From the NCBI GenBank assembly GCA_937959065.1, contig CALGOI010000178.1, forward strand, positions 1 to 6,000: a stretch of DNA of 6,000 nt. The letters run 5' to 3'. Both the position numbers and the translations under genes were made by a program. Below the pieces are notes generated by a model. The model did no database searches, had not been told where the DNA came from, and saw nothing but the letters and a program-made list of their open reading frames with translations. Numbering within the stretch: the stretch's first letter is position 1; each line of letters begins with the position of its first letter. Source of the stretch: an uncultured Ignavibacteriota bacterium (GTDB lineage: Bacteria > Bacteroidota > Ignavibacteria > Tepidaquicellales > Tepidaquicellaceae). This document shows positions 5,975 to 6,000 of the stretch, in pieces.

Positions 5975-6000
5975 AACCTGATTTGAATGTAGTTTAATTA

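Overview
The window looks like chromosomal DNA from a member of the Bacteroidota/Chlorobiota/Ignavibacteriota group, most likely Ignavibacteria-like. The strongest clue is two secreted proteins ending in a type IX secretion (T9SS) C-terminal sorting domain of the NYPNPFNPST / ALGQ...LVN / GVYFY / TKKMLL style, which is very common in Ignavibacteria and their relatives. Base composition is moderate, with AT-rich intergenic gaps. The assignment is inferred from protein style only; no rRNA or marker gene is present.

Layout. (1) Positions 1-950, + strand: the 3' three quarters or so of ispH (LytB), the last enzyme of the MEP isoprenoid pathway, open at the left edge. (2) Positions 951-1413: a 463-bp gap with no convincing gene, packed with inverted repeats: two 7-bp hairpins with AAA loops, a long imperfect inverted repeat of about 170 bp, and a pair of 9-bp palindromes. 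A sigma70-like promoter lies just before the next gene. (3) Positions 1414-2451, + strand: a deoxyhypusine synthase-like protein that keeps the catalytic lysine region but has changes at several positions that bind spermidine in the eukaryotic enzyme. (4) Positions 2475-2503: a strong hairpin terminator with A and T tracts, placed to serve both this gene and the convergent gene to its right. (5) Positions 2523-4115 and 4364-5974, both - strand: two full-length paralogous secreted beta-propeller-like proteins (kelch-like repeats) with signal peptides and T9SS sorting domains. A good terminator follows the upstream copy, and a 248-bp gap with a candidate operator or repeat precedes the downstream copy.

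How the parts relate. The left half is cytoplasmic metabolism (isoprenoid precursors and probably a polyamine-type reaction). The right half is a tandem duplicated pair of exported, probably surface-attached or secreted proteins of unknown function. The two halves converge on the shared terminator, and nothing suggests a functional link. No mobile-element gene, tRNA, rRNA or CRISPR array was seen. The most noteworthy points are the paralogous T9SS cargo pair, the altered active site of the DHS-like protein, and the structured, repeat-like intergenic DNA at 951-1413 and 4116-4310.
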